Below are positions 54,850 to 63,211 of a stretch of DNA of 64,000 nucleotides, one piece after another. The notes below the pieces were generated by a model. That model did not search any database and had not been told where the DNA came from. It saw nothing but the letters and a program-made list of their open reading frames with translations. The translations under genes were made by a program, and so were the position numbers. Source of the DNA: Desulfonema magnum (GTDB taxonomy: Bacteria; Desulfobacterota; Desulfobacteria; Desulfobacterales; 4be13); contig NZ_CP061800.1 in NCBI RefSeq assembly GCF_017377395.1, positions 4,981,633 through 5,045,632 on the forward strand, in the 5' to 3' direction. Positions within the stretch are counted from its first letter, which is position 1. Every line of letters begins with the position of its first letter.

Positions 54850-55101
54850 ACTCGGTAATCAAGTTTTTTGGGTGGTCCTGCACAAGCAGTGATGAATGAG
54901 ATTCAGTGTTCCGATAATCGGGGGACTGAACAGGATTCATCACTACCTTTGCAGGACTACCGTTTTTTGATCCGATACAGCCGGACAGACTGTCATTCCC
55001 GCAAAAGCAGGAGTCAATTCATTTTTGGCCCATGCTGTGTTCAGGGATCTGTGGATTCCTGCTTTCTCAGGAATGACATAAAAAAACTGGATTATCGAGT
55101 T
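54850..55101. repeat. Long CACTCGAT-family MITE
   Basis: CACTCGGTAATCAAGTTTTTT at the left and AAAAAACTGGATTATCGAGT at the right, with TGTCATTCCCGC and GGATTCCTGCTTTC...GGAATGACA inside. Longer than other copies because of an extra central segment. Confidence 0.75.
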
Positions 55102-55173
55102 TCAGGGCGTTAAATGTCCGTTTGGATAAACGCTTTATTGGAAAATCCCTAATTCCCTAATCTGAAACAAACA

Positions 55174-56637
55174 ATGCCTGAAATCCGTCATAAAACCTTA
55201 CAAAAATATCTGAAAGACGTAAAGGGGCAGTTCTCTCCGACCTATCTGGTTTACGGAGAAGAATTGCTCTGCAAAACTGCTTTTAATGCGCTGCTGGATG
55301 CGCTGATTCCTGTTTCGGAACGCAGTCTTAATTATGAACCTGTTGACAATGATAATATTTACGAAGCCATTGAACGGGTCAACACCTTTTCACTTTTATC
55401 CGGCATAAAGGTGGTGGCCCTTTGTGACTCACAGATATTCTATTCAAAACAGAATGACATCATTTTTCTTGAAAAAGCAAAGGACGCTTATGATAAAAAG
55501 AATATGAAAAAGGCTGCGAAATACATGGCCAGCCTTCTGGGTGTGCTGAATCTTTCCTTTGATGATGTGGACAGCCAGGCAAACCGAAGCAAGAATTTAA
55601 AACTGGATTCGGAACTGCTGAATGAGGACAAGTGGCTGGATGAAATTATCAGTCATTGCGCGGACAGTAAGATATCCGTAAGTGTTGCAAAAGATAATGC
55701 CGGAGAGTTGCAGAAAGCCATTGAAAAAGGTTTTCCAGAAGGAAATCATCTGATTATCACCACGGATATTGCTGATAAAAGGCGAAAACTTTTCAAAGCC
55801 ATAGATAAAAACGGAATGATCATTGACTGCTCGGTTCCCAAGGGAAACCTTATGGCAGATAAAAAAGAGCAGGAAATCGTTCTGCAAGAGCGGATGAAAA
55901 CAATTCTGAGCCAAAATAAAAAGAAAATGGCCCGGGACGCTTACATGGCCATGTACGAAATGACCGGCTTTGATCTCCGCACATTCTCCAATAATCTGGA
56001 GAAGCTTGTCAATTATGTGGGATCCCGGGAAAATATAACCATTAAGGATGTGGAATCGGTTTTAAAACGCACAAAGCAGGATCCCATTTATGAGCTGACA
56101 AACGCGGTATCCGACCGAAACATCGGAGATGCGCTTTTTTTTATGAATTCCCTTCTTTCCGCAGGTTTTTTTCCGCTTCAGATTCTCGGTGCCATCATCA
56201 ATCAGATCAGAAAAGTTTTTCTTGCCAAAGGATTTACAGAAAGTCCCCGGGGAAAATCATGGAACGCGCGGGTTTCGTACCAGCAATTTCAGAATAAAAT
56301 TATGCCTGAAATTCAGGCATATGACAGGGAACTTCTGAAGCAGTTGGAAGACTGGGAAAACATGCTTTCAAAAAAAAATGAAAACGCGGGGAATGGAAAA
56401 AAGAAAAAAAAGGGGAAAAAGAAGAAACAGGCCGCAACCGATCTTCTGATTGCGAAAAATCCGAGAAGTCCGTATCCGGTCTATCTCATGCTGCTGAAAT
56501 CCGAAAAATTCACAAGACAGGAACTTCTTGGCGCGATTGAGTGCCTGAGCGAAGCAGACCTGAAGCTCAAGACCACAGGACAGAATCCCAGGCTTGTGCT
56601 GGAGAGCGTCATTTTTCGCATATGCCGCGTCCGCTGA
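55174..56637 (+). CDS. holA: DNA polymerase III delta subunit, enlarged
   Basis: 487 residues against about 340 in most bacteria. SPTYLVYGEELLCKTAFNAL is the family's opening, RNIGDALFFMNSLLSAGFFP then LQILGAIINQIRKVF the conserved C-terminal collar region. It loads the sliding clamp as part of the clamp-loader complex. Two additions explain the length: about 60 residues at about 110-170 (KDAYDKKNMKKAAKYMASLL and following) and a lysine-rich loop GNGKKKKKGKKKKQ at about 408-421. No strong ribosome site before the ATG. Monocistronic. Confidence 0.85.
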   Translation: MPEIRHKTLQKYLKDVKGQFSPTYLVYGEELLCKTAFNALLDALIPVSERSLNYEPVDNDNIYEAIERVNTFSLLSGIKVVALCDSQIFYSKQNDIIFLEKAKDAYDKKNMKKAAKYMASLLGVLNLSFDDVDSQANRSKNLKLDSELLNEDKWLDEIISHCADSKISVSVAKDNAGELQKAIEKGFPEGNHLIITTDIADKRRKLFKAIDKNGMIIDCSVPKGNLMADKKEQEIVLQERMKTILSQNKKKMARDAYMAMYEMTGFDLRTFSNNLEKLVNYVGSRENITIKDVESVLKRTKQDPIYELTNAVSDRNIGDALFFMNSLLSAGFFPLQILGAIINQIRKVFLAKGFTESPRGKSWNARVSYQQFQNKIMPEIQAYDRELLKQLEDWENMLSKKNENAGNGKKKKKGKKKKQAATDLLIAKNPRSPYPVYLMLLKSEKFTRQELLGAIECLSEADLKLKTTGQNPRLVLESVIFRICRVR

Positions 56638-56723
56638 ATACATTCTCATATCTTCACACTGCTACCCGACTCAATTAATACTGAGAGGTAAGCGGAGCCG
56701 AGTTTCAAAACCTCGGAAGGATA

Positions 56724-56791
56724 GTAGGGTGGGTGGAGCGAAGCGCAACCCACCGCACATGGTGGGTTGCGCTTCGCTCCACCCACCCTAC
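56724..56791. repeat. Perfect 31 bp-arm palindrome
   Basis: GTAGGGTGGGTGGAGCGAAG then CGCAACCCACC (56724-56754), a six-base loop GCACAT, and the exact complement (56761-56791). One diverged arm is at 9471-9502. It follows holA by about 90 bases and could stop transcription from either side. Confidence 0.95.
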
Positions 56792-56806
56792 GTTCCTTTT
56801 TTCGGG

Positions 56807-56888
56807 CTGTAAAACAATTTTGCAAATTGTTTGAAACAATTTGCAAAATTGTTTTACAGTAAAGTGTAAACTGTCAAATAAAGGATGC
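56807..56888. repeat. CTGTAAAACAATTTTGC palindrome with dispersed tail
   Basis: A perfect 53 bp palindrome (56807-56859; arms CTGTAAAACAATTTTGCAAA plus TTGTT) followed by AGTAAAGTGTAAACTGTCAA, which with part of the palindrome is repeated in reverse at 3409-3462. An AAGTACCCGG fragment follows at about 56930. Confidence 0.9.
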
Positions 56889-56978
56889 CGGATATTTTAT
56901 CAAAAAAACTTATGACTCACGAGTCTGATAAGTACCCGGACATAACTTTTTGTACATCTGCCTATTTTGTCCCGGCCC

Positions 56979-59021
56979 CTAACTGCTCTTTAAGTTTTCC
57001 TGAATCAGAAGTCGGAGAATCACTTTCTCCAATTCTCCGTTGATAAAAGGCTTTTTTAAATATTCCCGAATCCCGCTTCTTTTGGCCTGCTCTTCTGTGA
57101 TAATATCTCTGTATCCGCTACAAAGAATAATAGGAACATCGGGACGGATTCGAAGCAGTTCGCCGGCAAGTTGGATACCTGTCAGGTTTGGCATGGTCAT
57201 ATCGGTGATAATAAGGTCAAAATCATCAGGCGCGTCTGAAAAAGCTCTCAGCGCCTGCCTGCTGTCAGTATATGCCTTAACCTCATATCCCCAATTTTTC
57301 AATTTCATTTCAATGAGTTGGGCAATAGGTTCCTCATCATCCACGACCAGGATACTGCCAGTCCCTTTTGGCTGCGGTTCATGTTCAAATCTTTCCTCAT
57401 GAAACCGCGGACTGTCGGCCCTGTGAACAGGAAAAAAAATATGAAACGTGGTTCCTTGTCCGAATTCGCTATGGACACTGATTGCGCCTCTGTGTTCCTG
57501 AACAATGCCGTAAACCATGGAAAGACCGAGACCTGTTCCTTCGCCAATTTTTTTTGTTGTGAAATAGGGGTCGAATATCTTTGTCATGACGGCCTCATTC
57601 ATGCCATGGCCTGTGTCACTCACGGTCAGCCGCACATATCGTCCCGGACTCAGGTCAGGATACCTGGCAGCTTGTTCAGCGTCAATTTCTGTTTCCGCCA
57701 GTTTTAGTTCAAGCACACCGCCATCATCGCGCATGGCATGGTACGCGTTCGTGCAGAGGTTCATGATCACCTGATGAATCTGAATGGACGCGGCCAAGAT
57801 GGGACTGCATTTGCTGTCTATGCTCTGCTGAATATTAATCGTTGACGGCAGTGTGCCTCGCAGCAGTTTTGATACTTCCCTGAGTACGGTCTGCATCCGA
57901 ATGGGATGTTGCTCCAGATCCGTCTTTCGGCCAAAAGCCAAAATTTGTTCTATAAGCTCGGCAGCTCTTTTCCCGGCTTCATCAACCCGTTTAAGATATC
58001 GGGATATCTCGCTCTCAGGAGGGAGATTCGCCATTGCCAATTCAGTATATCCCATGATCGAAAATAAAATATTGTTGAAATCATGGGAAATACCGCCTGC
58101 AAGCGTTCCGATGGCCTCTAATTTCTGGGCCTGGCGCAGTTGGGTCTCCAATTCCACTTCTCTGGTCACATCGCGCGACACACATACAAAATTAACAATC
58201 TTGCCTGTGCTGTCAGACACCGGAGAAATCGCCGACTCTGCCTTATACAACTGACCATCTTTCCGCTTATGAGTAAACACCCCCCGCCACGTCTTTCCCT
58301 GTCGGATATTTTTCCAGATATTTTTATAGGAAACCGATTCCCCCTTTTTTCCGATTCCTTTGTATCCTCCTTTTTCCAACATCCTGATATCCTGTCCGAG
58401 CGATTCCTCACGAGAATAGCCTGTGTGATGTTCAAAAGCAGGGTTGACATAAAGGATATTCCCTTTGGGATCGGTAATGATAAAGACTTCGGAGGCCTGC
58501 TCAATGGCTGTCATCAGTCGCTTCCGGTCTTCCTCAACCCTTATCCGTTCCGAACTTTCTTCCCGGAGTTTTCTGGCGGAATCTGACAGTTTCTCGGTGC
58601 TTTCATGAAGCGTGCGTTCGAGATAGTCACGATGGCGTTTCAGCTCCAAATGTGTCCGCACCCTTGCGTTGACTTTGGCCGGAATGAGGGGTTTGGTGAT
58701 GTAATCCACAGCGCCGGATTCAAATCCCCGGGCTTCGCTGCCATCTTCGCCCATTGCTGTAATGAAAACCACAGGAATTCCCCAGGTTTTTTTGTCTGCC
58801 TTCAATTTTTTACAGACCTCATATCCGTCCATATTCGGCATGATAATATCCAGCAGGATCAGATCAGGAGGTTCTTCAGACGCGGCGCATTCAATGGCTT
58901 CGGCCCCGCTCGTAGCCACAATGATATAATAGTCTTCCTCTAAGATTTCCACCAATGTTCTGATATTACTTGGCTCGTCATCCACAATCAATATTTTTTG
59001 CCTCTGAAAATCATTATCCAT
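56979..59021 (-). CDS. Hybrid histidine kinase: REC-PAS-HisKA-HATPase-REC
   Basis: 680 residues, cytoplasmic. An N-terminal receiver (about 8-125) with DD14-15, Asp58 in LILLDIIMPNMDGYEV and the TKP lysine; a coiled coil; a PAS domain (about 175-290, LYVNPAFEHHTGYSREE); a HisKA with the HDFNN-type H box GGISHDFNNILFSIMGY; an ATPase with DTGHGM and GEGTGLGLSMVYGI; and a C-terminal receiver (DLIITDMTMPNLTGIQLA). The layout is typical of NtrY/ZraS-like phosphorelay hubs. GGAGGAG lies just upstream of the ATG. It is downstream of and collinear with the other hybrid kinase; the two may share a pathway, but there is a 195-base gap with a hairpin. Confidence 0.92.
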   Translation of the reverse strand: MDNDFQRQKILIVDDEPSNIRTLVEILEEDYYIIVATSGAEAIECAASEEPPDLILLDIIMPNMDGYEVCKKLKADKKTWGIPVVFITAMGEDGSEARGFESGAVDYITKPLIPAKVNARVRTHLELKRHRDYLERTLHESTEKLSDSARKLREESSERIRVEEDRKRLMTAIEQASEVFIITDPKGNILYVNPAFEHHTGYSREESLGQDIRMLEKGGYKGIGKKGESVSYKNIWKNIRQGKTWRGVFTHKRKDGQLYKAESAISPVSDSTGKIVNFVCVSRDVTREVELETQLRQAQKLEAIGTLAGGISHDFNNILFSIMGYTELAMANLPPESEISRYLKRVDEAGKRAAELIEQILAFGRKTDLEQHPIRMQTVLREVSKLLRGTLPSTINIQQSIDSKCSPILAASIQIHQVIMNLCTNAYHAMRDDGGVLELKLAETEIDAEQAARYPDLSPGRYVRLTVSDTGHGMNEAVMTKIFDPYFTTKKIGEGTGLGLSMVYGIVQEHRGAISVHSEFGQGTTFHIFFPVHRADSPRFHEERFEHEPQPKGTGSILVVDDEEPIAQLIEMKLKNWGYEVKAYTDSRQALRAFSDAPDDFDLIITDMTMPNLTGIQLAGELLRIRPDVPIILCSGYRDIITEEQAKRSGIREYLKKPFINGELEKVILRLLIQENLKSS

Positions 59022-59100
59022 CTCTCCTCCGTGTGTTGTCCGAGGGTCCGCTTTTGCATTCAGGAATCTGTTCAGTTTTTTTTATGTATGATTCTCATCA

Positions 59101-59200
59101 GATCAAAAAACTTCGCAGTTCCGAACTCAGGCGGCGGCCTGTCTCATGAGCAAAGGTGTTCTGTTCTTACAAAGACCGCCTGAATGCGAAACTGTGAACA
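59101..59200. repeat. Imperfect hairpin between the two kinase genes
   Basis: CGCAGTTCCGAACTCAGGCGG and CCGCCTGAATGCGAAACTGTG are imperfect inverses. A related GGCGGAGTGAGAGCGTCTGA piece is at 3715. Confidence 0.55.
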
Positions 59201-59216
59201 TGGCCTGAAATTTAAG

Positions 59217-61988
59217 TCATTTCCGATCTGCTGATTCTGACGAGCTTATACGCCGTATAGATTCCAATACCCGGGTCAGCGCATTTTCAAAAGCATCCAG
59301 TTTAAAAAAGATGAATTCCCTGTTTCCATGTCTGATCTCCAGTTCCAGTTCCTTTGACGCCTCATGCAGATCTTTTGCGGAAATATTACCAGCTATGCCC
59401 TTGAGACTGTGAGTCAGTTTCAGGGCAGACGTGACATCACCTTTTTTCAGGGAACTCCGGATATCGTCGGCCGCATTCATATAATTTTCAAGAAACTTAA
59501 TCAGAAGTTCCCTGAAGAGCTTTTTATTTCCGCCGAGTCTTTCCAGACCGGATTTAATATCAATGCCGGGCAGGCTGTACGGAAATTGGAAACAGGAATC
59601 ATGAGTTTCGGGTTTCTGGTTTCCAGTTTCCAGTTTCAAATTTCCAGCTTCCGGCTTTATCCATCGGGCCAGGGTGGAAAATAGCTGAACAACGTCTATT
59701 GGTTTAGTTACATAGTCATTCATTCCGGCTTGAAAACATTTTTCTCTGTCGCTTTTCATGGCATGGGCGGTCATGGCAATGACAGGTGTCTTATCTCCTG
59801 AACTCCGGATAATTTTTGTTGCTTCAAGTCCGTTCTTTTCCGGCATTTCCAGGTCCATAAGCACAGCATCATAAGAACATCTGGAAACCGCTTCAATCGC
59901 ATCTTTTCCGTTATTGGCGATCTTCACAATTATACCGGCGCGTTCAAGTATCTCCGTGGCGATTTGTTGGTTAATGGTATTATCCTCAACCAAAAGCACC
60001 CGTGCGCCTTTGAATTTATTTATAACTTTGTTTTTCCTATGCTGCGCTTTTTTCCCCGGGAATTTTTCCAGGGGCTTCCGTTTCCCCGTATCAGCCTGAG
60101 AGCGCACCTCAAAGTTTGCGGTAAAATAAAAAATACTTCCCTTCCCTGGTTTGCTTTCCGCCCAAATGTCCCCGCCCATCATTTTCACCAGATGTTTGCA
60201 AATGATCAGCCCGAGACTTTTAATACCACCGTATTTTTGTGTGACATCATCATGCTGTGTAAAAGGCGAAAAAAGGCTCCGCAGCTGCTCATGGGGTATC
60301 CCGATACCAGTATCTCCGACCGAAAACCTGAGCATGACCTGATTGTCAGGTTGTAAATTACAAATTGAGGATTTGACTTCTTTACGCTGAGTTGTAACCC
60401 ATGCCTCATAACCCGTAACCCGCTCCGCCTTAATGACGATTTCGCCTTTGTTCGTAAATTTAAGCGCATTTTCTGTCAGATTTATGAGAATCTGCCCAAG
60501 CCGCTGAGAATCTCCCATCAATGCGGAAGGCACATCTTTGGCAATGGAAATAATGATTTCAATTTCCTTCTCAGCAGCCTTTCCGGAAAATATCTCGGAC
60601 AGATCCTCCAGTACATCATTTAAATCAAAACGTTCCGGCTCCAGTTCCAGTTTGCCTGCTTCGATTTTGGAAAAATCCAGAATATCGTTTATAACTCCGA
60701 AAAGAACCCGGGCGGAAATGCCTATTTTGTTCAGATAATCCCGCTGTCTTTCAGTCAGATCGGTTTTCAGCGCAAGATCGGCCAGCCCCATGATGGCACC
60801 CATCGGTGTTCTGACCTTATGGCTCATGCTGGCTAAAAAATCAGTCCCTTTGCCGGCAATACCGGGAATATTTTTTTGTTCTGTATTTTTACGGAGGTGT
60901 TCCTCCATCTCATTAAATGCCTCGGCCAGTTCACCGATTTCATCTTTTTGTTTAAGATATATCCGCGCATCTGAATTTCCCCGGGTCAGGGTGCGAATGG
61001 CCGTGACCACCTGACAAATCGGCCGGGTGAATATCCTGGCTGTCAGCGTCCCTGCAATGATTGCCAGAATAAAACCCATAAGAGAACTGAACATAATCAT
61101 CCGAAATGCGTCTTCTCTTCCTTGTTCAATACCATCTGATGTCATGGCAGTTGATAATATTCCGACGATCTGATCCTCCCGGTTTCGAAGCGAAGCATAA
61201 GTGGTGGTATAAAAATGAGAGCCGATATTTTCCTGTCGTTGGACAGGCAGGAATTCCAAGCCCTTCCATAAAAGTTCAAAATCGGAACCATCTCCCCATA
61301 GCTGGGTGAGGGGTTCTCCGCTCTGATCTCGAAGTGTACTTACAATACGACAGCAGTTCCTTTTCCCGGGATCTGACCGGGGAATAAAGATAAATGTCAC
61401 TTCTGCCTGAATCCATCCTTTAATTACCTGAAAAAATTGTGCATTGAGCGGATTCGTGACAATGACGGCCCCCACGGGTCTCAGGCTTTGATAATCCACA
61501 ACAGGACATGAGGCTTTAAACGCAAGTCCCTCCGACGCGACAACATAATCTGATTGTTTCTCCAGTTCCAGAGTTTCGGAGACAATAGGATCCTGAGAAT
61601 CTGTAAAAAATTTTTTTGCCGAACTTTCCCCTGTATAAGTACGGCCAAGGAGTTGTTTTTTGCTGTTAAATACTTCCACAATGGCTGTGAGAAACAAATC
61701 CTGTCTGACGTCAATATCGGATTGTATTTCAGCCTGCCTTTTTTTGTCAGTGAGTTTTTCCTTTATTTCACCTGTTTTCGCCAGCAGCGTTGCAATATTT
61801 TTGGCATGTTTTGCGTGTTCGGTCATTATGATTTTGGCATTTTTCAATGCCTGCACCCCGGCCTCCTGAAGCTCTCTTTCTATTCGGTCTGCGGAAATCC
61901 GCATATTTATAAGTGTGATGACAGCCATCGGCACAATAATGATTGCAACAAAAATTAATACCAGTTTGAACATAATGGAAAATTTCAT
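59217..61988 (-). CDS. Membrane hybrid histidine kinase: sensor-HAMP-HisKA-HATPase-REC-Hpt, atypical catalytic boxes
   Basis: 923 residues. Two membrane helices (about 7-28 and 300-320) bracket a periplasmic cache-like sensor; a HAMP region follows (TARIFTRPICQVVTAIRTLT). H box: ASMSHKVRTPMG has the His but Lys replaces the usual Glu. The ATPase has N-box LTENALKF and DTGIGIP, but the GTGLGL box is changed to GGIKSLGL. The receiver Asp lies in VLMDLEMPEKNG and the Hpt His in LTHSLKGIAGN, both normal. Between receiver and Hpt is a heptamer-encoded linker EAGNLKLETGNQKPETHD. The C-terminal SSESADRK comes from a TCAGCAGATCGGAAA half-element. Kinase activity may be weak; the relay part looks intact. 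Confidence 0.88.
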   Translation of the reverse strand: MKFSIMFKLVLIFVAIIIVPMAVITLINMRISADRIERELQEAGVQALKNAKIIMTEHAKHAKNIATLLAKTGEIKEKLTDKKRQAEIQSDIDVRQDLFLTAIVEVFNSKKQLLGRTYTGESSAKKFFTDSQDPIVSETLELEKQSDYVVASEGLAFKASCPVVDYQSLRPVGAVIVTNPLNAQFFQVIKGWIQAEVTFIFIPRSDPGKRNCCRIVSTLRDQSGEPLTQLWGDGSDFELLWKGLEFLPVQRQENIGSHFYTTTYASLRNREDQIVGILSTAMTSDGIEQGREDAFRMIMFSSLMGFILAIIAGTLTARIFTRPICQVVTAIRTLTRGNSDARIYLKQKDEIGELAEAFNEMEEHLRKNTEQKNIPGIAGKGTDFLASMSHKVRTPMGAIMGLADLALKTDLTERQRDYLNKIGISARVLFGVINDILDFSKIEAGKLELEPERFDLNDVLEDLSEIFSGKAAEKEIEIIISIAKDVPSALMGDSQRLGQILINLTENALKFTNKGEIVIKAERVTGYEAWVTTQRKEVKSSICNLQPDNQVMLRFSVGDTGIGIPHEQLRSLFSPFTQHDDVTQKYGGIKSLGLIICKHLVKMMGGDIWAESKPGKGSIFYFTANFEVRSQADTGKRKPLEKFPGKKAQHRKNKVINKFKGARVLLVEDNTINQQIATEILERAGIIVKIANNGKDAIEAVSRCSYDAVLMDLEMPEKNGLEATKIIRSSGDKTPVIAMTAHAMKSDREKCFQAGMNDYVTKPIDVVQLFSTLARWIKPEAGNLKLETGNQKPETHDSCFQFPYSLPGIDIKSGLERLGGNKKLFRELLIKFLENYMNAADDIRSSLKKGDVTSALKLTHSLKGIAGNISAKDLHEASKELELEIRHGNREFIFFKLDAFENALTRVLESIRRISSSESADRK
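59590..59660. repeat. LETGN heptamers within the kinase linker
   Basis: TTTCCAG/TTTCAAA/TTTCGGG heptamers on the plus strand; on the coding strand they give EAGNLKLETGNQKPETH. GAAGCYGGAAA at the start matches the nifS end copy. Confidence 0.85.
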
Positions 61989-62175
61989 GAAATGGAATAT
62001 CTCCCGCTCCTCCGAATAAATCGTTCTCTGGTCCCCGCGTTGCTTCTGACGAAAACGCGGCCGGCAAAAACAATACAGCGCAGCATTTTTAAAACCGATA
62101 TTTTGTTCATGAAAAATTTCCTTTTCCCCTTTCCTGACCTGCCCCCGGCACGACAGCCTTTCTCAGCCTCGTGCA

Positions 62176-62268
62176 TGACCGCAATGATGCTGACGAATCG
62201 GACCGCCGGAAACCTGCGAGGTTTTCAAAACCTCGGAAGTCTTTCACCCGTCAGCATCATTGCGGTCA
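62176..62268. repeat. 93 bp element with exact 20 bp inverted ends
   Basis: TGACCGCAATGATGCTGACG at 62176-62195 and its exact complement at 62249-62268, with a CCTGCGAGGTTTTCAAAACC palindrome inside (also at 45120 and 56706). The right end contains the stop codon of the gene at 62266. Confidence 0.88.
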
Positions 62269-62607
62269 CACAGAAAGTCTGATTGTCTTTTTTTTATTGT
62301 TTTCATCAATAATGTTATAAACAAATGTGTTTGCTTTGCGACATTGGGATTCAACAGGGGTCGGGAAGGTGTTTTTTCGCTGTTTCATACTTTCATCGGC
62401 GGTTCTGTCCTGCGGATCATGACGGATTATTTTATCAAGAATATCACCGACAACTCTGTCAATAACTGCCTGCTGTCTTTCTCCCACAGATATGTTGTCC
62501 TGAGCTGCCAGATCACTTTGATTCAGCGACTCTGAAAGCTTTTTTTGTATGAGTTGCTTTGTGTAAACTTTCAAAACATTATGTATTCTGTAAGCGGGAA
62601 TTTGCAT
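62266..62607 (-). CDS. DVU0524-like conserved protein
   Basis: 113 residues from the ATG at 62605-62607 (AGGATATATT upstream), opening MQIPAYRIHNVLKVYTKQL. This beginning matches the DVU0524 family of Desulfovibrio-type bacteria, described as FlgM-associated; no flagellar genes are visible here, so the link to flagella is not supported locally. Helical, no membrane segment. It overlaps the NUDIX gene end by 29 bases, so it is in the same transcript. Confidence 0.65.
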   Translation of the reverse strand: MQIPAYRIHNVLKVYTKQLIQKKLSESLNQSDLAAQDNISVGERQQAVIDRVVGDILDKIIRHDPQDRTADESMKQRKNTFPTPVESQCRKANTFVYNIIDENNKKKTIRLSV

Positions 62608-63088
62608 AATATATCCTAATAAATTTTGCGTGGCTGTCAAATGCGATTTCCGGAAGTTCATGGGAATGGAAATACGCTACGTCTGAAGCATCATCTCCGG
62701 CAATAAGCGTTCCAAAAGACGGGCTGACGCTGTAGCCAAGCATAAGTATGGTATCGTACAGGGCGCTGGGAGCTGAAACAACCCCGAGCAGGCTGGAAAT
62801 CTCGCCTGAAAGCCCTGTTTCCTCTTTCAACTCTCTTAATGCGGATTCTTCCGGAGTCTCTCCGAGTTCCATGAATCCCCCGGGCAGGCACCAGTATCCC
62901 TTTTTGGGATCAACACTTCGTTTTACGAGAAGAACCCGGTCTTTGTTATCAGGCACAACAAGGCATGTGGCCGGGGTCGGATTTTCATAAATGGGCATAT
63001 TGCAATGATTGCAGAAAAGGCGCACTCTCCCTTCCCATAATTTTTCAATCAGATGCCCTGAACAAAAATGACAATATTTTTTTTTCAT
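62579..63088 (-). CDS. NUDIX hydrolase with N-terminal zinc ribbon
   Basis: 169 residues. CHFC and CNHC (about 6-29) form a zinc ribbon as in NADH pyrophosphatases. The Nudix box GGFMELGETPEESALREL then KEETGL is complete (GX5EX7REUXEEXGU). Members hydrolyse nucleoside diphosphates linked to another group; NADH or ADP-ribose is plausible. The start follows a heptamer tract directly (63095-63143), with no good ribosome site, so translation may depend on the repeat leader. Confidence 0.88.
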   Translation of the reverse strand: MKKKYCHFCSGHLIEKLWEGRVRLFCNHCNMPIYENPTPATCLVVPDNKDRVLLVKRSVDPKKGYWCLPGGFMELGETPEESALRELKEETGLSGEISSLLGVVSAPSALYDTILMLGYSVSPSFGTLIAGDDASDVAYFHSHELPEIAFDSHAKFIRIYYANSRLQNT

Positions 63089-63094
63089 TGTGAC

Positions 63095-63143
63095 GGGTGT
63101 TAGGTGTTAGGTGTTAGGTGTTAGGTGTCAGGTGTTAAGTGTT
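63095..63143. repeat. GTGTTAG heptamer tract in the NUDIX leader
   Basis: Six or seven GTGTTAG/GTGTCAG heptamers beginning seven bases upstream of the NUDIX start, without the conserved 3' box. Confidence 0.85.
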
Positions 63144-63147
63144 CGCG

Positions 63148-63172
63148 GGACGGGGTTCTTGTAACCCCGTCC
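63148..63172 (-). terminator. GGACGGGGTT hairpin, possible terminator
   Basis: GGACGGGGTT-CTTGT-AACCCCGTCC, about 40 bases after the aldolase-like gene. The same hairpin type is in the element at 16567 and at about 36551, so it is also a dispersed repeat. No clear T-tract. Confidence 0.45.
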
Positions 63173-63211
63173 GAAATGTTTTAGCACACCCGGAAACGAG
63201 AGGGAGAGCAT

